DNA from: an uncultured Saprospiraceae bacterium
GTDB lineage: Bacteria; Bacteroidota; Bacteroidia; Chitinophagales; Saprospiraceae
Direction: 5' to 3'
DNA length: 64,000 nucleotides
NCBI GenBank assembly: GCA_937980645.1
Contig: CALJPQ010000011.1
Location: 1 to 64,000 of the forward strand
Part shown: positions 1 through 9,500 of the stretch, piece after piece
Layout: the number at the start of each line of letters is the position of its first letter
Position numbering within the stretch: the stretch's first letter is position 1
Made by a program: the position numbers and the translations under genes
The notes under the pieces: generated by a model
Seen by the model: only the letters and a program-made list of their open reading frames with translations
Database searches by the model: none
What the model was told of the DNA's origin: nothing

Positions 1-1266
1 GCCACCCAGCAGGCCACTAGCAAACACATAGGCAGCACCGCCAGCCAGACCGCTCAGGTCGGCGCGGAAAGAGGCCACCACGTTCGGGTCGCCCGTGGCA
101 CGAATAGCGAAGTCGTACTTCGCCGGTGGCAGGCTCAGGTAGGGCGTGAATCTATCATAGGGCAAATTCTCAATCACATTAGTAGCGACAAAAACGGCGT
201 CCACATCCACCGCCGGCGCGTTGGGGGAACCGTGCAGCACAGCGATATCCACCGTGGCCGTCGTGTCAGAAGCTTCGCGCGCATCGTCGTTGATGTTCAG
301 GTCGAATGGCCGGCTCAGGTCGCCCAGAATACCGGAGGCCGTAACGATGTACGTCTTGCCGTTTTCCAGATTTACCGTGAACGTAGCGATAGCGTCGTCA
401 GCAGAAGCGCTATTAGCAGGCGCGATGCCTAAGTCAATGTCCACTTCGGCAGGTACGAAAATGAACGGTGTAGCTGTACGGAATTCAAAGTCGTCAATCA
501 ATAAAGCATCGTTGGCATACACGTCCACCGTCGGAGCGATGGCGTTATGGATTACTTGCACGCGCGCCACAGGCGAAGCAGGCAGTTCTACCACCGCACC
601 ACCGGCCGTAACGGCATAGAGGCCGAAGGCAGGCGCGCCGCCCAGCAGGCCACTGGCCATGACGCGAATAGCCTGCCCGGCAAGCCCCGTCAGGTCAGCC
701 AGATAAGTCTGCACAATCACGTTGGTACCGGCCGGCTTGATATCTAAGTAATACACCCCGGGATCCACCGACAGGTACGGCGTGAACTTGCTATAGGCCA
801 GATTGGAGACAATCTTGCTGCCCGTACGCACGACTACATCCACTGGCGGGGCATCGGGCGAGCCATGCAGCACGTTCACGTCCACCTTGTTCGGGTTGCC
901 GGCAACCTCAAGGGCTTCGTCGTCCACAAGCAGCGTGAACGGTGTGTTTGGGTCGCCCACTAAGCCAGAGGCCGTAACGGCATACGTCTTGCCCGACTCC
1001 AGCGTCAGGTTGAACGTTGCGATGGCATCGGCAGCCGAGGTACTGTTCTCAGGAGCAATAGCCACCTGCAACGGCAAACCAGCGGGCAGGTCAATGAAAT
1101 TAGTGGCTGTGCGGAACGCAAAGTCGTCCAGCGCCTTCAGTCCGTTGACATATACGTCAACGGTCGGGTCAGGTGCGTTGTGGATCAGCTGCACACGGGC
1201 CGTCTGGGCCAATACAGCGCCTGCACACAACGACAGGGTAAGCAGTAGGCTGAGTAAGAATCTCAT
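1..1266 (-). CDS. Exported DUF4397-repeat protein, C-terminal part beyond the window edge
   Basis: The reading frame is open from an ATG at 1266 to the window edge, so the protein is at least 422 residues and its end is missing. It starts with a signal peptide (MRFLLSLLLTLSLCAGAVLA, cleavage about residue 21). Two tandem DUF4397 modules follow. Each begins with a strand of the type VQLIHNAPDPTVDVYVNG, has a middle strand VLHGSPDAPPVDVVV, and ends with a DLTGLAGQAIRVMASGLLGG-like segment. DUF4397 is a beta-sandwich repeat of secreted Bacteroidota proteins with no known catalytic role, so a surface structural or adhesive role is inferred. A T9SS sorting domain may lie in the missing end. No TAnnTTTG box is evident close upstream. 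The family call is firm and the function is unknown. Confidence 0.85.
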   Translation of the reverse strand, partial: MRFLLSLLLTLSLCAGAVLAQTARVQLIHNAPDPTVDVYVNGLKALDDFAFRTATNFIDLPAGLPLQVAIAPENSTSAADAIATFNLTLESGKTYAVTASGLVGDPNTPFTLLVDDEALEVAGNPNKVDVNVLHGSPDAPPVDVVVRTGSKIVSNLAYSKFTPYLSVDPGVYYLDIKPAGTNVIVQTYLADLTGLAGQAIRVMASGLLGGAPAFGLYAVTAGGAVVELPASPVARVQVIHNAIAPTVDVYANDALLIDDFEFRTATPFIFVPAEVDIDLGIAPANSASADDAIATFTVNLENGKTYIVTASGILGDLSRPFDLNINDDAREASDTTATVDIAVLHGSPNAPAVDVDAVFVATNVIENLPYDRFTPYLSLPPAKYDFAIRATGDPNVVASFRADLSGLAGGAAYVFASGLLGG

Positions 1267-1608
1267 AAAAGGAAAGATTGGTTAAGAATTTAGTGAAGTA
1301 TCGGCTAAGGAAAGAAGGGTACCGTTCGGGGCAGAGAGCACTCCATCCGTTTAAAAAAGCATACAGAAGCACTGCTAGAAGTCAAATTTTCAAACAGTGC
1401 TCGTCTAATTGTGTTCGAGAAACCTTACTTTTTATTTAAACAAAAAAATGCGTTTTGCTAATTTTAGTCAAAACAGCAAAAAGATGGACGCTCCTATGAA
1501 CTTTGGCACGGCTGACACTGGTGAGATTTGCCAGATTTTTCAACGCCGTAAAATGGCATACGCGAGCATGGAGTGCCTCTCTACTGCGGCGTTCGCGGTG
1601 CCAGGCTG
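1267..1608. other. Gene-free stretch between two minus-strand genes
   Basis: About 340 bases with no convincing gene. The 1436-1608 part is downstream of the deacetylase stop and carries an AT-rich hairpin annotated separately. The 1267-1435 part is the presumed promoter region of the DUF4397 gene, but I see no clear TAnnTTTG box in it. Short frames here have no recognisable family and are probably chance. Confidence 0.5.
1442..1474 (-). terminator. Probable intrinsic terminator of the deacetylase gene
   Basis: On the minus strand an AT-rich inverted repeat has arms at 1465-1474 and 1452-1461 (outer arms GTTTTG/CAAAAC, inner CTAA/TTAG, one bulged base). It is followed by GCATTTTTTT. It lies about 135 bp past the deacetylase stop. 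The stem is AT-rich, so its strength is uncertain. Confidence 0.45.
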
Positions 1609-2949
1609 CTACAGCCCAAACGCTTCGAGGACGATGTGCCAGTCTTTCCAACGGTAATCGTTCCAGGAGGAGTTGTGCCACAACAGTACGAATTCGCCGC
1701 CGTGTTGCTGCGTGGTATTCCACAAGGCACACAGGCGTTCGAGTGCCCGTTCGGGTGTGTAGCCCTGGTAATGAGCCAGCGTAACGTCCATGGCGATGAG
1801 CGGTTTTTCGCGCAGGGGCAGCATCTGCCGCGTGCGGAAATTGAAGACTGGAAAATCGCGGCAGATACCACAGCGAAAGCCCTCGGCTTCGGGGTAGCCC
1901 AGCGTGCTGTCCCAGTCCATGCCGTGGTCGGTCCAACGCTGCCAGGTGTCGGGGGCAGAGAAGCACAGGTAATGCTGGCGACCCGTGGTTACAGGCAGCG
2001 GTGAGGCGCACCGCAGTTGGTCCAGCTCCCGCGCGAAGACAGCAGCATCTGCGTGCGCCTGACGCGAGGGGTGAAAACCAATGACGTGCCCGCGTTCGGA
2101 AATGCGCTGCAAAAGACGGCGAACAAACGGATGCTGAAGCGAGTAACGAACATCGGTGTTTTCGGGGCATTTGCCCAAAAAATTGAAGTGCCATGTCAGG
2201 TTCTGGCGCTCGGCCCGTTGCATCCATTCTTCAAAGACATCAAACGGATCTTGTCTGCGGAAAAAATGATGGTTCAACCACCAGAGCGCTTCGCGCGGGT
2301 TTCGGCGGCGCCAGAGGCTGCCAGCCAGCGTGCGCCAGCGGTCTGCCCACAACCACCACAGGCGCGGGTGGTCTACATCGCACGACAGATGCAGGCGGGC
2401 AGGCCGGCGACGCTCAGGCAAAACACAGCCCAAATGCTCCAGACAGTGCGCCAGAAAATCCGCATACTCATTCACCACTGGCCGATGCAAAAAACCCTTC
2501 TTATAGGCCAGCGATGCCTGCGCCGGAAAGCGCCCATGAGCATCACGCACTGAAGAAACAGCCTCTTCCCAGCGCGTCAGCATGAAAAACGCCGAGGCAA
2601 ACACGTCCAGGCCACAATGCAGACCGTCCGCTGACTCGGACAGGGTTGGCTGACCGTACACACCTATTATATTGCTATATGTCTGAAGGCCCGTGTCCAA
2701 CGAAATGGGCAGAGAAACTACGCCAGCAGGCAGCCATCTTGGACTAAGGTAATGCTCGCTCTCCGGCAGGCACCCCCAAAAATCATCGGCCAGCGTCAGC
2801 ACACGCCCATTGGGCAATGCAATGCGGTAGCCCCTGACTTCCGGCGCAAACTGCAGGCGCCACGAAACGCCTAATAGCTCGCCCAGCAAAATCGTACATA
2901 CGTACGTCTTTTCCGCTTCAAAACCCGGAGGCGCAGTAACCGTCAGCAT
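1609..2949 (-). CDS. DUF7033/polysaccharide deacetylase-family protein
   Basis: 446 residues from the ATG at 2949; a TTG 9 bases further upstream in frame is less likely. The N-terminal third matches the Bacteroidota domain that precedes a polysaccharide-deacetylase fold (DUF7033 type). The NodB-like part starts near residue 200 with LSCDVDHP, whose D-x-D-H pattern resembles the metal-binding motif of carbohydrate esterase family 4. It continues with GHVIGFHPSRQ and ends with a LLWHNSSW segment. Family members remove acetyl groups from surface polysaccharide or peptidoglycan, but the activity of this subgroup is untested. No signal peptide is visible. It stands alone: the start is separated from a plus-strand lipoprotein by about 465 bp. 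Confidence 0.8.
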   Translation of the reverse strand: MLTVTAPPGFEAEKTYVCTILLGELLGVSWRLQFAPEVRGYRIALPNGRVLTLADDFWGCLPESEHYLSPRWLPAGVVSLPISLDTGLQTYSNIIGVYGQPTLSESADGLHCGLDVFASAFFMLTRWEEAVSSVRDAHGRFPAQASLAYKKGFLHRPVVNEYADFLAHCLEHLGCVLPERRRPARLHLSCDVDHPRLWWLWADRWRTLAGSLWRRRNPREALWWLNHHFFRRQDPFDVFEEWMQRAERQNLTWHFNFLGKCPENTDVRYSLQHPFVRRLLQRISERGHVIGFHPSRQAHADAAVFARELDQLRCASPLPVTTGRQHYLCFSAPDTWQRWTDHGMDWDSTLGYPEAEGFRCGICRDFPVFNFRTRQMLPLREKPLIAMDVTLAHYQGYTPERALERLCALWNTTQQHGGEFVLLWHNSSWNDYRWKDWHIVLEAFGL

Positions 2950-2955
2950 GAGCAG

Positions 2956-2963
2956 CAAAGTTC
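2956..2963 (-). promoter_or_regulatory. Possible -7 box close to the deacetylase start
   Basis: On the minus strand GAACTTTG (one mismatch to TAnnTTTG) lies 6 nt before the ATG at 2949. Spacing and sequence are very like the box before the endonuclease/phosphatase gene at 46369. If used, the mRNA would be leaderless or nearly so. Confidence 0.35.
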
Positions 2964-3085
2964 AGCCAACTTAACTGACCTTACGCAGGCAGGATAAAAT
3001 ACCATAGCCCTCTGAGGCTGTAAGATCGCCTCAAATTCGTACATTCGTGGCTCCTTTTTAACTCATACTGCACCCGCTTGATCTG

Positions 3086-3112
3086 CCCACAGGCTGTGGG
3101 ATTTTCTTTTTT
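3086..3112 (+). terminator. Orphan terminator-like hairpin
   Basis: CCCACA-ggc-TGTGGG followed by ATTTTCTTTTTT on the plus strand. No plus-strand gene ends upstream within the preceding 3 kb, so if real it would end a non-coding transcript or be a leftover. Confidence 0.45.
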
Positions 3113-3113
3113 C

Positions 3114-3168
3114 ACCGCAGAGAACACCGGGAAACGCTGAGAGTCCCCCGTGGCTCTCTGCGGTTTTT
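3114..3168 (+). repeat. Long inverted repeat of CTCTGCGG type ending in T-run
   Basis: ACCGCAGAGA at 3114-3123 is the exact reverse complement of TCTCTGCGGT at 3155-3164, with partial pairing inside and TTTTT directly after. It resembles dispersed CGCAGAG-type intergenic repeats seen in many bacterial genomes; that resemblance is from memory, not a search. Confidence 0.5.
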
Positions 3169-3304
3169 GATTTTCTGCCTCGCCGCAGCCTTGCTTAAGG
3201 CCAGTTACATAAAAAATGCCTCGGATTGGCCACAGCCTTTGTAAAAGCTTAGCAAAACAGACGTTAAACCTCCACTCAACCAGCACAGGTTTGTTAAGCT
3301 CGCC

Positions 3305-3312
3305 TACCTTTG
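3305..3312 (+). promoter_or_regulatory. Promoter -7 box candidate for the EGF-like lipoprotein gene
   Basis: TACCTTTG matches the Bacteroidota TAnnTTTG box and lies about 100 bp before the ATG at 3415. No TTG lies at the preferred -33 distance. A second, imperfect box TACCTTTA lies at 3359-3366. Confidence 0.35.
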
Positions 3313-3414
3313 CCCTGAATTCTGGCTCGCAAAGAACAATCATCGCTTACCATTCAGCTACCTTTATACCGGCATTCAGACAAAAAATCATTCATTCACA
3401 AAAGTTTATCACCG

Positions 3415-3903
3415 ATGAACAAAAATCGCTTTTATCTTCTAGCCCTTCTCGGCGTGCTGATGGCTTTCGCGCCTGCCTGCAATACCGACCCGTGTAAAGA
3501 CGTCAACTGCGGTGCCAACGGTACCTGCGTGGATGGCTCGTGCTTCTGCGACACAGGCTACGAAGGCGCTTCTTGCGAAACCGAATGGGCCGACAAATTC
3601 GTAGGCTCCTATCTGGGCCGAGATGTCTGCAAAAGTGGAACGTACAACCTGACGAAGCCCGCCGTTGTATCCAAGCGCAGCGCAACGGAAGTACGCATCA
3701 GCAATTTCGGCGGCTTCGACTCCTTCCTGGATGCAGCCGTAACGAAGAGCGATGAGCTGGGCTTCACCGACAAGACAGACCCTGCGGGTCGCCGTTTTAC
3801 GGGCACGGTTAAGTATAGCAATAACCGCCTGACGGGCAACTACATCGTTACCTACTCGGACAACTCGCGCGACACCTGCACCTGTGAATATAATAAACAG
3901 TAA
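3415..3903 (+). CDS. Lipoprotein with N-terminal EGF-like module
   Basis: 162 residues. The signal sequence ends in a lipobox (FAPAC), so the mature protein should be lipidated at the cysteine near residue 22. A six-cysteine EGF-like module follows (DPCKDVNCGANGTCVDG, then CFCDTGYEGASCE), as in calcium-binding EGF domains of Bacteroidota surface lipoproteins. The remaining 110 residues form a small beta-rich domain with two cysteines near the C-terminus (DTCTCEY). I do not recognise this domain. It is a single-gene unit with a strong terminator after it. The function is unknown; surface exposure is inferred. Confidence 0.85.
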   Translation: MNKNRFYLLALLGVLMAFAPACNTDPCKDVNCGANGTCVDGSCFCDTGYEGASCETEWADKFVGSYLGRDVCKSGTYNLTKPAVVSKRSATEVRISNFGGFDSFLDAAVTKSDELGFTDKTDPAGRRFTGTVKYSNNRLTGNYIVTYSDNSRDTCTCEYNKQ

Positions 3904-3929
3904 GCACACAGGTCAAAGGACAAACCTGG

Positions 3930-3970
3930 AAGCCAACCCATCGAAACCGATGTGGTTGGCTTCTGCTTTT
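3930..3970 (+). terminator. Intrinsic terminator of the lipoprotein gene
   Basis: A 14-bp stem (AAGCCAACCCATCG with its complement, one bulged T, loop AAAC) at 3930-3962 is followed by CTGCTTTT. It lies 27 bp after the stop codon at 3903. Confidence 0.8.
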
Positions 3971-4031
3971 ACAGGCCAAACCCAAAGAGCCTGAATATCA
4001 GGGATAGATCGAGCACATGTGCTTCAATATC

Positions 4032-4039
4032 TAATTTTG
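4032..4039 (+). promoter_or_regulatory. -7 box abutting the MFS start codon
   Basis: TAATTTTG is a perfect TAnnTTTG match that ends 1 nt before the ATG at 4041. The TAA of the box is also the in-frame stop that bounds the frame, so the ATG cannot be moved upstream. Transcription from this box would start at or just inside the start codon, implying a leaderless mRNA or a chance match. Confidence 0.35.
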
Positions 4040-4040
4040 G

Positions 4041-5213
4041 ATGAGATACGCTTACCTGACCCGCAACGTATGGGTACTCAGTTTAGTGAGCCTGTTTACC
4101 GACGTAGCCAGCGAGATGCTCTACCCGGTAACGCCGCTTTTCCTGAAAAGCATTGGCTTTTCGGTATTCATTATTGGAGTGCTGGAAGGCGTCGCTGAGG
4201 CTGTAGCCGGTTTGAGTAAAGGTTACTTCGGCCGCTGGAGCGACCACAGCACGCGCCGGTTGCCGTTTGTGCAGGCCGGGTATGCGTTAAGCGCTGTGGC
4301 CAAGCCGATGCTGGCCGCGTTTTCATGGGTGTGGTGGATTTTCCTGGCGCGCACCTTAGAGCGCTTGGGCAAAGGGTTGCGCACGGGTGCCCGAGATGCA
4401 CTGCTTTCGGACGAAGCCACGCCAGCCACGAAAGGCCGTGTATTTGGCTTTCACCGCGGTATGGATACACTGGGCGCTGTCATCGGGCCAGCACTTGCGC
4501 TGCTGTACCTCTTCTATTATCCCGGCGACTACCGAACGCTGTTTCTGATAGCGTTTGTGCCCGGCATGCTTGCCGTAGGCGCCACGTTTTTGGTGCGCGA
4601 ACGCGCGCGCACTGATCGCCCGGCGGGCGGATTTTCCAGATGGAACCTCATGGCTTTTGCCACCTATTGGCGCCAAGGGCCGGCAGCGTATCGGCGTTTA
4701 GCTGGTGGGCTGTTGGTCTTTGCCCTGTTCAACAGTTCCGATGTGTTCTTATTGCTAAAAGCCCGAGAGGCCGGCCTGGACGATACAGGCGTAGTAGGCG
4801 TTTACATTTTTTACAACTTAGTGTATGCCGTGGCAGCCTTTCCCATAGGTGTACTGGCCGACAGGCTCGGCATGCGGCGCGTACTCGTTGGAGGGCTGCT
4901 CGTTTTTGCCACAGTGTACGCAGGCATGGGCCTTACCTCGAAAGGCTGGGTAGTGGGCGTTTTATTCTTCCTTTACGGCATCTATGCCGCCGCTACGGAG
5001 AGCATTGCCAAGGCCTGGATCAGCAACATTAGCGCGCGCCAGGATACGGCTACCGCTATCGGCACGTTTACGGCCTTCCAGAGCATAGCCGCTTTGATAG
5101 CCAGTAGCCTCACGGGGCTGTTGTGGTACCAGTTTGGACCACTTGTTGCGTTTGGCGTCAGCGCAGCCGTTGCCGTTGGGGTAGGTGTTTACCTGGCCCG
5201 CGTGCGCTTGTAG
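4041..5213 (+). CDS. MFS transporter
   Basis: 390 residues with about twelve hydrophobic segments, the usual size for the major facilitator superfamily. The N-terminus (NVWVLSLVSLFTDVASEMLYPVTPLFL) is characteristic of a widespread subfamily of putative drug or metal exporters. The loop between helices 2 and 3 (GRWSDHSTRR) matches the MFS signature G-x3-D-x-x-x-R-R. It would act in the inner membrane; the substrate cannot be read from sequence. Its stop is only 7 bp from the stop of the convergent gliding-motility-type protein, and no terminator fits between them. Confidence 0.85.
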   Translation: MRYAYLTRNVWVLSLVSLFTDVASEMLYPVTPLFLKSIGFSVFIIGVLEGVAEAVAGLSKGYFGRWSDHSTRRLPFVQAGYALSAVAKPMLAAFSWVWWIFLARTLERLGKGLRTGARDALLSDEATPATKGRVFGFHRGMDTLGAVIGPALALLYLFYYPGDYRTLFLIAFVPGMLAVGATFLVRERARTDRPAGGFSRWNLMAFATYWRQGPAAYRRLAGGLLVFALFNSSDVFLLLKAREAGLDDTGVVGVYIFYNLVYAVAAFPIGVLADRLGMRRVLVGGLLVFATVYAGMGLTSKGWVVGVLFFLYGIYAAATESIAKAWISNISARQDTATAIGTFTAFQSIAALIASSLTGLLWYQFGPLVAFGVSAAVAVGVGVYLARVRL

Positions 5214-5220
5214 GCCACGC

Positions 5221-6456
5221 TTAGCGCACCAGCGTCACAGAGCCGGAAACGATTTCTGTGCGTCCGTCCCACAAAAGCACTTCGGCCCAGAACATATAGA
5301 CATCGGGCGGGGCCGCCTGGCCACGGAAGGTGCCGTCCCAGCCTAAGTCAGCCACATCGGGCAGGAAGTTTTCGCGTTCGTAGAGCAGCTCGCCCCAGCG
5401 GTTGGCAATGAGCATGCGATTGATCTGCATCACGCCGGGGCTGGCGCTAAGAAAAAAGCGGTTGTTGGGCCAGGCGCTATTAGGGGCAAATACATTGGGC
5501 GCATAAATGGGCGCCTCACGCGAGACGCGAATTCTGACGGTGTCGCTCAATAAACAGCCGTAAGGGTCACGGGCCTCCAGGCGGTAACGGGCGTTTTCGG
5601 TGTACGTCTGGCAATAGGGCAAACAGGACAGAGTGGTACAAGGCAACGGAGGCGACCACTCCAGTGAGATAGGTGCGAAGCTAAACCGAGGCTCCAGGCA
5701 GGCTTCTTCGCCATAGAGCACTTCCTGGTCATCGCCCAGCGACATCCAGGAGTTTCGGAAAGCCAGGCGCACGTACAGAATAGAGTCGCAACCGCTACTG
5801 GCAGCTCCTTTCAGGATCTCAATACCGGAGCGCGCATTTCGGTCGTAGCGATTGCCGTTGATAATACGCACCTCATCAGGGCAGAGGGTGTCTATCACGT
5901 CAGAGAACGGCAACGGAATAATAGTGAGCGTTACGCGCACGATGCTGTCGCAGCCACCCTGAGCACCGCCAGAGATGATTTCCACACCGGTGGGCCTGAA
6001 CGCACTGAAGGGCTTGCCATTTACCCACAGCGTGTCGCCGTCGCACAACGGCTGAACGATATCCACCACTGGCTTAGGAAAAAATTTCAGGTTTACCTCA
6101 ATAATGCTGTCGCAGCCATTAGCGGCCCCGCGCTCGATGACTTCTTTACCAAGGAAAAAGCCGGCATGATAGGGAACACCATTAACCCACACTGTATCCC
6201 CTGCGCAATAATTACCCTCTAAGCGGGTCAAAGCAGGTTTTAAAAAAACCAATCGGACCTCAATGATGCTGTCGCCGCCATTGACCGCACCGCCCGGAAT
6301 GACTTCCGTACCGGTAGGGCGATCAGGGCCGTAAACACTTCCGTTAACAACAATGAGCTGGTCAGAACAGAAAGTATCCCGAAGAAAGAATATCTGGGCG
6401 TTCAGCCCAGTACTGGCTATGGTGCTAAACAGGAGGAGAGAAAAAAGCCTGTTCAT
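5221..6456 (-). CDS. Exported repeat protein with type B T9SS (gliding-motility-associated) C-terminal domain
   Basis: 411 residues. A signal peptide (about 20 residues) is followed by four related units of about 55 residues, each with a conserved cysteine pair and the pattern C-x-G/D-D-T-L/V-W-V-N-G...GGCDSI. A spacer follows, then a C-terminal domain from about residue 315 (YAPNVFAPN...NRWGELLYE...GWDGTFRGQ...VYMFWAEV) that matches the CHU_C / type B sorting domain. Such proteins are exported by T9SS and kept at the cell surface. The repeats resemble those of large Bacteroidota adhesins, so an adhesive or structural role is inferred. It is convergent with the MFS gene. Confidence 0.88.
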   Translation of the reverse strand: MNRLFSLLLFSTIASTGLNAQIFFLRDTFCSDQLIVVNGSVYGPDRPTGTEVIPGGAVNGGDSIIEVRLVFLKPALTRLEGNYCAGDTVWVNGVPYHAGFFLGKEVIERGAANGCDSIIEVNLKFFPKPVVDIVQPLCDGDTLWVNGKPFSAFRPTGVEIISGGAQGGCDSIVRVTLTIIPLPFSDVIDTLCPDEVRIINGNRYDRNARSGIEILKGAASSGCDSILYVRLAFRNSWMSLGDDQEVLYGEEACLEPRFSFAPISLEWSPPLPCTTLSCLPYCQTYTENARYRLEARDPYGCLLSDTVRIRVSREAPIYAPNVFAPNSAWPNNRFFLSASPGVMQINRMLIANRWGELLYERENFLPDVADLGWDGTFRGQAAPPDVYMFWAEVLLWDGRTEIVSGSVTLVR

Positions 6457-6510
6457 GGGTCAGGGAATATGTCGGTTTAGACATGTTTTTTAATGCGTTG
6501 TTCTGATCTC

Positions 6511-6565
6511 CGCAGAAAAGCGAAACGCCGCGCCTCCGCAAAGATGCGGGGCAACGGCGTTTCGC
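6511..6565 (-). terminator. Intrinsic terminator of the S74 protein gene
   Basis: GCGAAACGCCG at 6520-6530 is the exact reverse complement of 6555-6565, an 11-bp stem. Read on the minus strand it is followed by TTTTCTGCGG. It lies 18 bp after the stop codon at 6583. Confidence 0.7.
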
Positions 6566-6582
6566 GGGTATGCCCACAGAGG

Positions 6583-9500
6583 CTATTTCTCCGAAGAGGC
6601 ACGGGCCTGCTCCCATTGCAGCAGCCTCGCCTCTAAATTGCTAAGGCGTTTTTCCAGCTGCTCATTTTTTTGACGCAGCGCCTGGATCTCCTCTTGTTGT
6701 TCCTGAATGGCCTTAATGGCCAGCACGCTGAAGCCTGCGTAGTTCAAGCCCAAATAGACGTTGCCATCGGGCATAGGGTTCTGTGTAACAAGTTCAGGGA
6801 ACAGCGCTTCCACATCCTGGGCTAAAAAGCCTACGGAACGTTTAGCGTCGGCACTCTCATAGCGATAGCGGTAATAGACAGGCTGCAGCAACGAGATGCG
6901 GTCAAGCACGCGACCAGCGGACTGGATGTCCTTTTTCAGGCGCTTATCCGAAGGGATATAGGCTCCATTGGTCAGGAAGGTGCCCACAGGCGACACGAAG
7001 CCGCTAAAGTTGTTGTACAATTCAAGCGCTCCCGTCATAGGGTTGACGCGGAAGTCCCATTGCCCGCCGCTGCTGATGTTCTCGATCATCAGGCCCCCAA
7101 AGCCCGTGGCATGCGAGACGCGCAGGCGGGCGCTGGGGTGGCTGATGTTGCCTAAGCCAACGAAACCCGTCAGGCCACCGACGAACACCGATTTGCCGCC
7201 GCCCGTAGCCAGGATGATGCTGGAGGAGTCTTTGGTTTCAATAGAGAGCGCACCTGTTGTTTTGCCGATGTAGGCCGAAGGATTGGCGCCTGTGGCAAAG
7301 CTCAGACCTGCCTCTGCGGTTCCTTCGATGCGCAGCGCCTCGGCATCGCTCTTCACATGCAGGCGAGTGGCGGGTGTGGTGGTTCCTACGCCTACATTAC
7401 CGGTGTTAGCATTATAGATATTGGCGCCACTGGCCGTCCACAGGCCTATACCAGCATTATTAAACAGCGTATCAAAGTTGACCACAGATCCGGTACCCGA
7501 AATGCTCAGTTCCGTGCCGTTGAGGCTGAGGGTCTGCAGCTCGTTGGTCGGGTCGTTGTCGTTGTCGCCCGTATTATTGATAGTAAAGTTGGGCGCTGTG
7601 CCGGTAATGCTGATGCCTGGACCAGCGGTGTAATTGTTGATAGGCAACGTGACGGTTCCGCCCCCGTTGGAAAGGGTCAGGTCGTTGCCCGAGAGGCTGA
7701 GGGTTTGCAGCTCGTTGGTCGGGTCGTTGTCGTTGTCGCCCGTGTTGTTGATGGTAAAATTGGGCGCTGAACCGGTGATACTGATGCCTGGGCCAGCCGT
7801 GTAATTGTTGCCGTTATTGTCGTCAGCGGGTGCCCAAGCTGTGCCGTTCCATTTGAGTACCTGACCGTTGCCGGCACCCATATTATTGAGTTTGTCAGCG
7901 GTAACGGCGCCAGTAGCCAGTTCGGGTGTGCCTACGGCACCGGTTACGATTTGCAGGTTGCTGAAAGGGCCGGTTACGTCGCCCCCAGCAATGCTGGCCG
8001 TAGTGATGTCGTCACTGGGGTCAGTGTCACCCGTATTATTGATGGTGAAGTTAGGGGCCGATCCGGTAATGCTGATACCCGGGCCAGCCGTGTAATTGTT
8101 GGCAGCGGCCTCATTGGCAGGTGTCCAGGTAGTGCCGTTCCATTTGAGCACCTGGCCATTGGTAGCACCCTGTTGTGCGATGCGCAAGGGGGCCAGTGTA
8201 GTGCCATTGCCATCGAGCGTGTTATCGGATACGACGGTCTGCGTGCCCCAGTTGTCGCCGCCGCCGGGGGTAGCCACATCGTCGTTCGCGGGTGTCCAGG
8301 TAGTGCCGTTCCACTTGAGCACCTGGCCGGTCTGAGCTCCTTGTTGTGCTAGCTTGAGCGGAGCGCCGGCAGTACCGTCGCCCTCTAGCGTCGTGTTGGT
8401 CTGTACCGCCTGCATGCCCACGCTATCGTTGGCCGGCAGCCAGAGGTTGGCCATCGAATTCCACTTGAGCACCTGGCCGTCACTCGCTCCAAAATTATTA
8501 AGGCGAAGCGGATCGCTTGCCGTACCACTGCCTGCGAGGTTCAGGGACTTGTATAGCGGGAGGATGGAAGGCACCCATGTAGTGCCATCCCAGCGAAGGA
8601 CATCATCCACGTTGGCGCCCATCTGATTGATTTTGGCGCCCGTAACAGCGCCATTAGCCAGCTCAGGCGTACCCACAGCGCCGGCAACGATTTGCAGGTT
8701 GCTGAAGGGGCCCGTGACGTCGCCACCGGCAATGCTGGAAGTGGTGATATCGTCGCTGGGGTCAGTATCGCCCGTGTTGTTGATGGTGAAGTTGGGCGCT
8801 ATGCCCGTGATGCTGATGCCCGGGCCAGCAGAGTAATTGTTGCCGGAAGGCAGCGTAACGGTACCGCCGCCCTTGGAGAGCGTCAGATCATTGCCGCTGA
8901 GGCTGAGGGTCTGGATTTCGTTGGTCGGGTCGTTGTCGTTGTCGCCCGTATTGTTGATGGTGAAGTTGGGCGCCGAGCCGGTGATGCTGATGCCCGGGCC
9001 TGCAGAGTAGTTAGCGCCGACGTCGTCCGCGGGCGCCCAGACGGAACCGTTCCACTTGAGCACCTGACCGAAGGTGGCGCCATTTTGAGCGAGATCCAAG
9101 GGGCTGGTACTGGTGCCGTTGCCCATGAGGCGCGTGGTAACCACGACAGTCTGCGTACCCCAGTTATCAGGGCCGAGGTCGTTGGCGGGCGCCCAGGTGG
9201 TGCCGTTCCACTTGAGCACCTGGCCATTGCTGGCACCGCCCTGGGCGATTTTGGCGCCCGTAACGGCGCCATCCTGGATCTTGGAGGTTTGCACAGCATT
9301 GTTGGCTAATTCTACACTGCCTACAACACTGGCTTTCAACTGGAGGTTACTGAATGGGCCGGTTACATCTCCGTCGGCAATGCTGTTGATGGTGATGTCG
9401 TCGAAGGGGTTGACGTCGCCCGTGTTCGAGATGGTAAAGTTTTGCCCGACGGCTACCACGTCAATACCCAGGCCGCCATTGATGGTAACCATCCCTACGT

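Larger units (their letters stand above)
2964..3414. other. 450-bp gene-free stretch with two hairpins
   Basis: No gene is supported here. It contains an orphan terminator-like hairpin (3086-3112), a long CTCTGCGG-type inverted repeat (3114-3168) and a promoter-like box (3305-3312), each listed separately. A GAGGC...GCCTC hairpin also lies near 3010-3035. The upstream part could be a small RNA ending at the 3086 hairpin, or decayed dispersed-repeat DNA. Confidence 0.5.

Noticed and set aside
8692..9309. 205-codon plus-strand frame inside the S74 gene (also 9442-10125)
   Set aside because: Antisense shadows of the repetitive 1470-residue gene. Their own repeats mirror the real protein's repeats.
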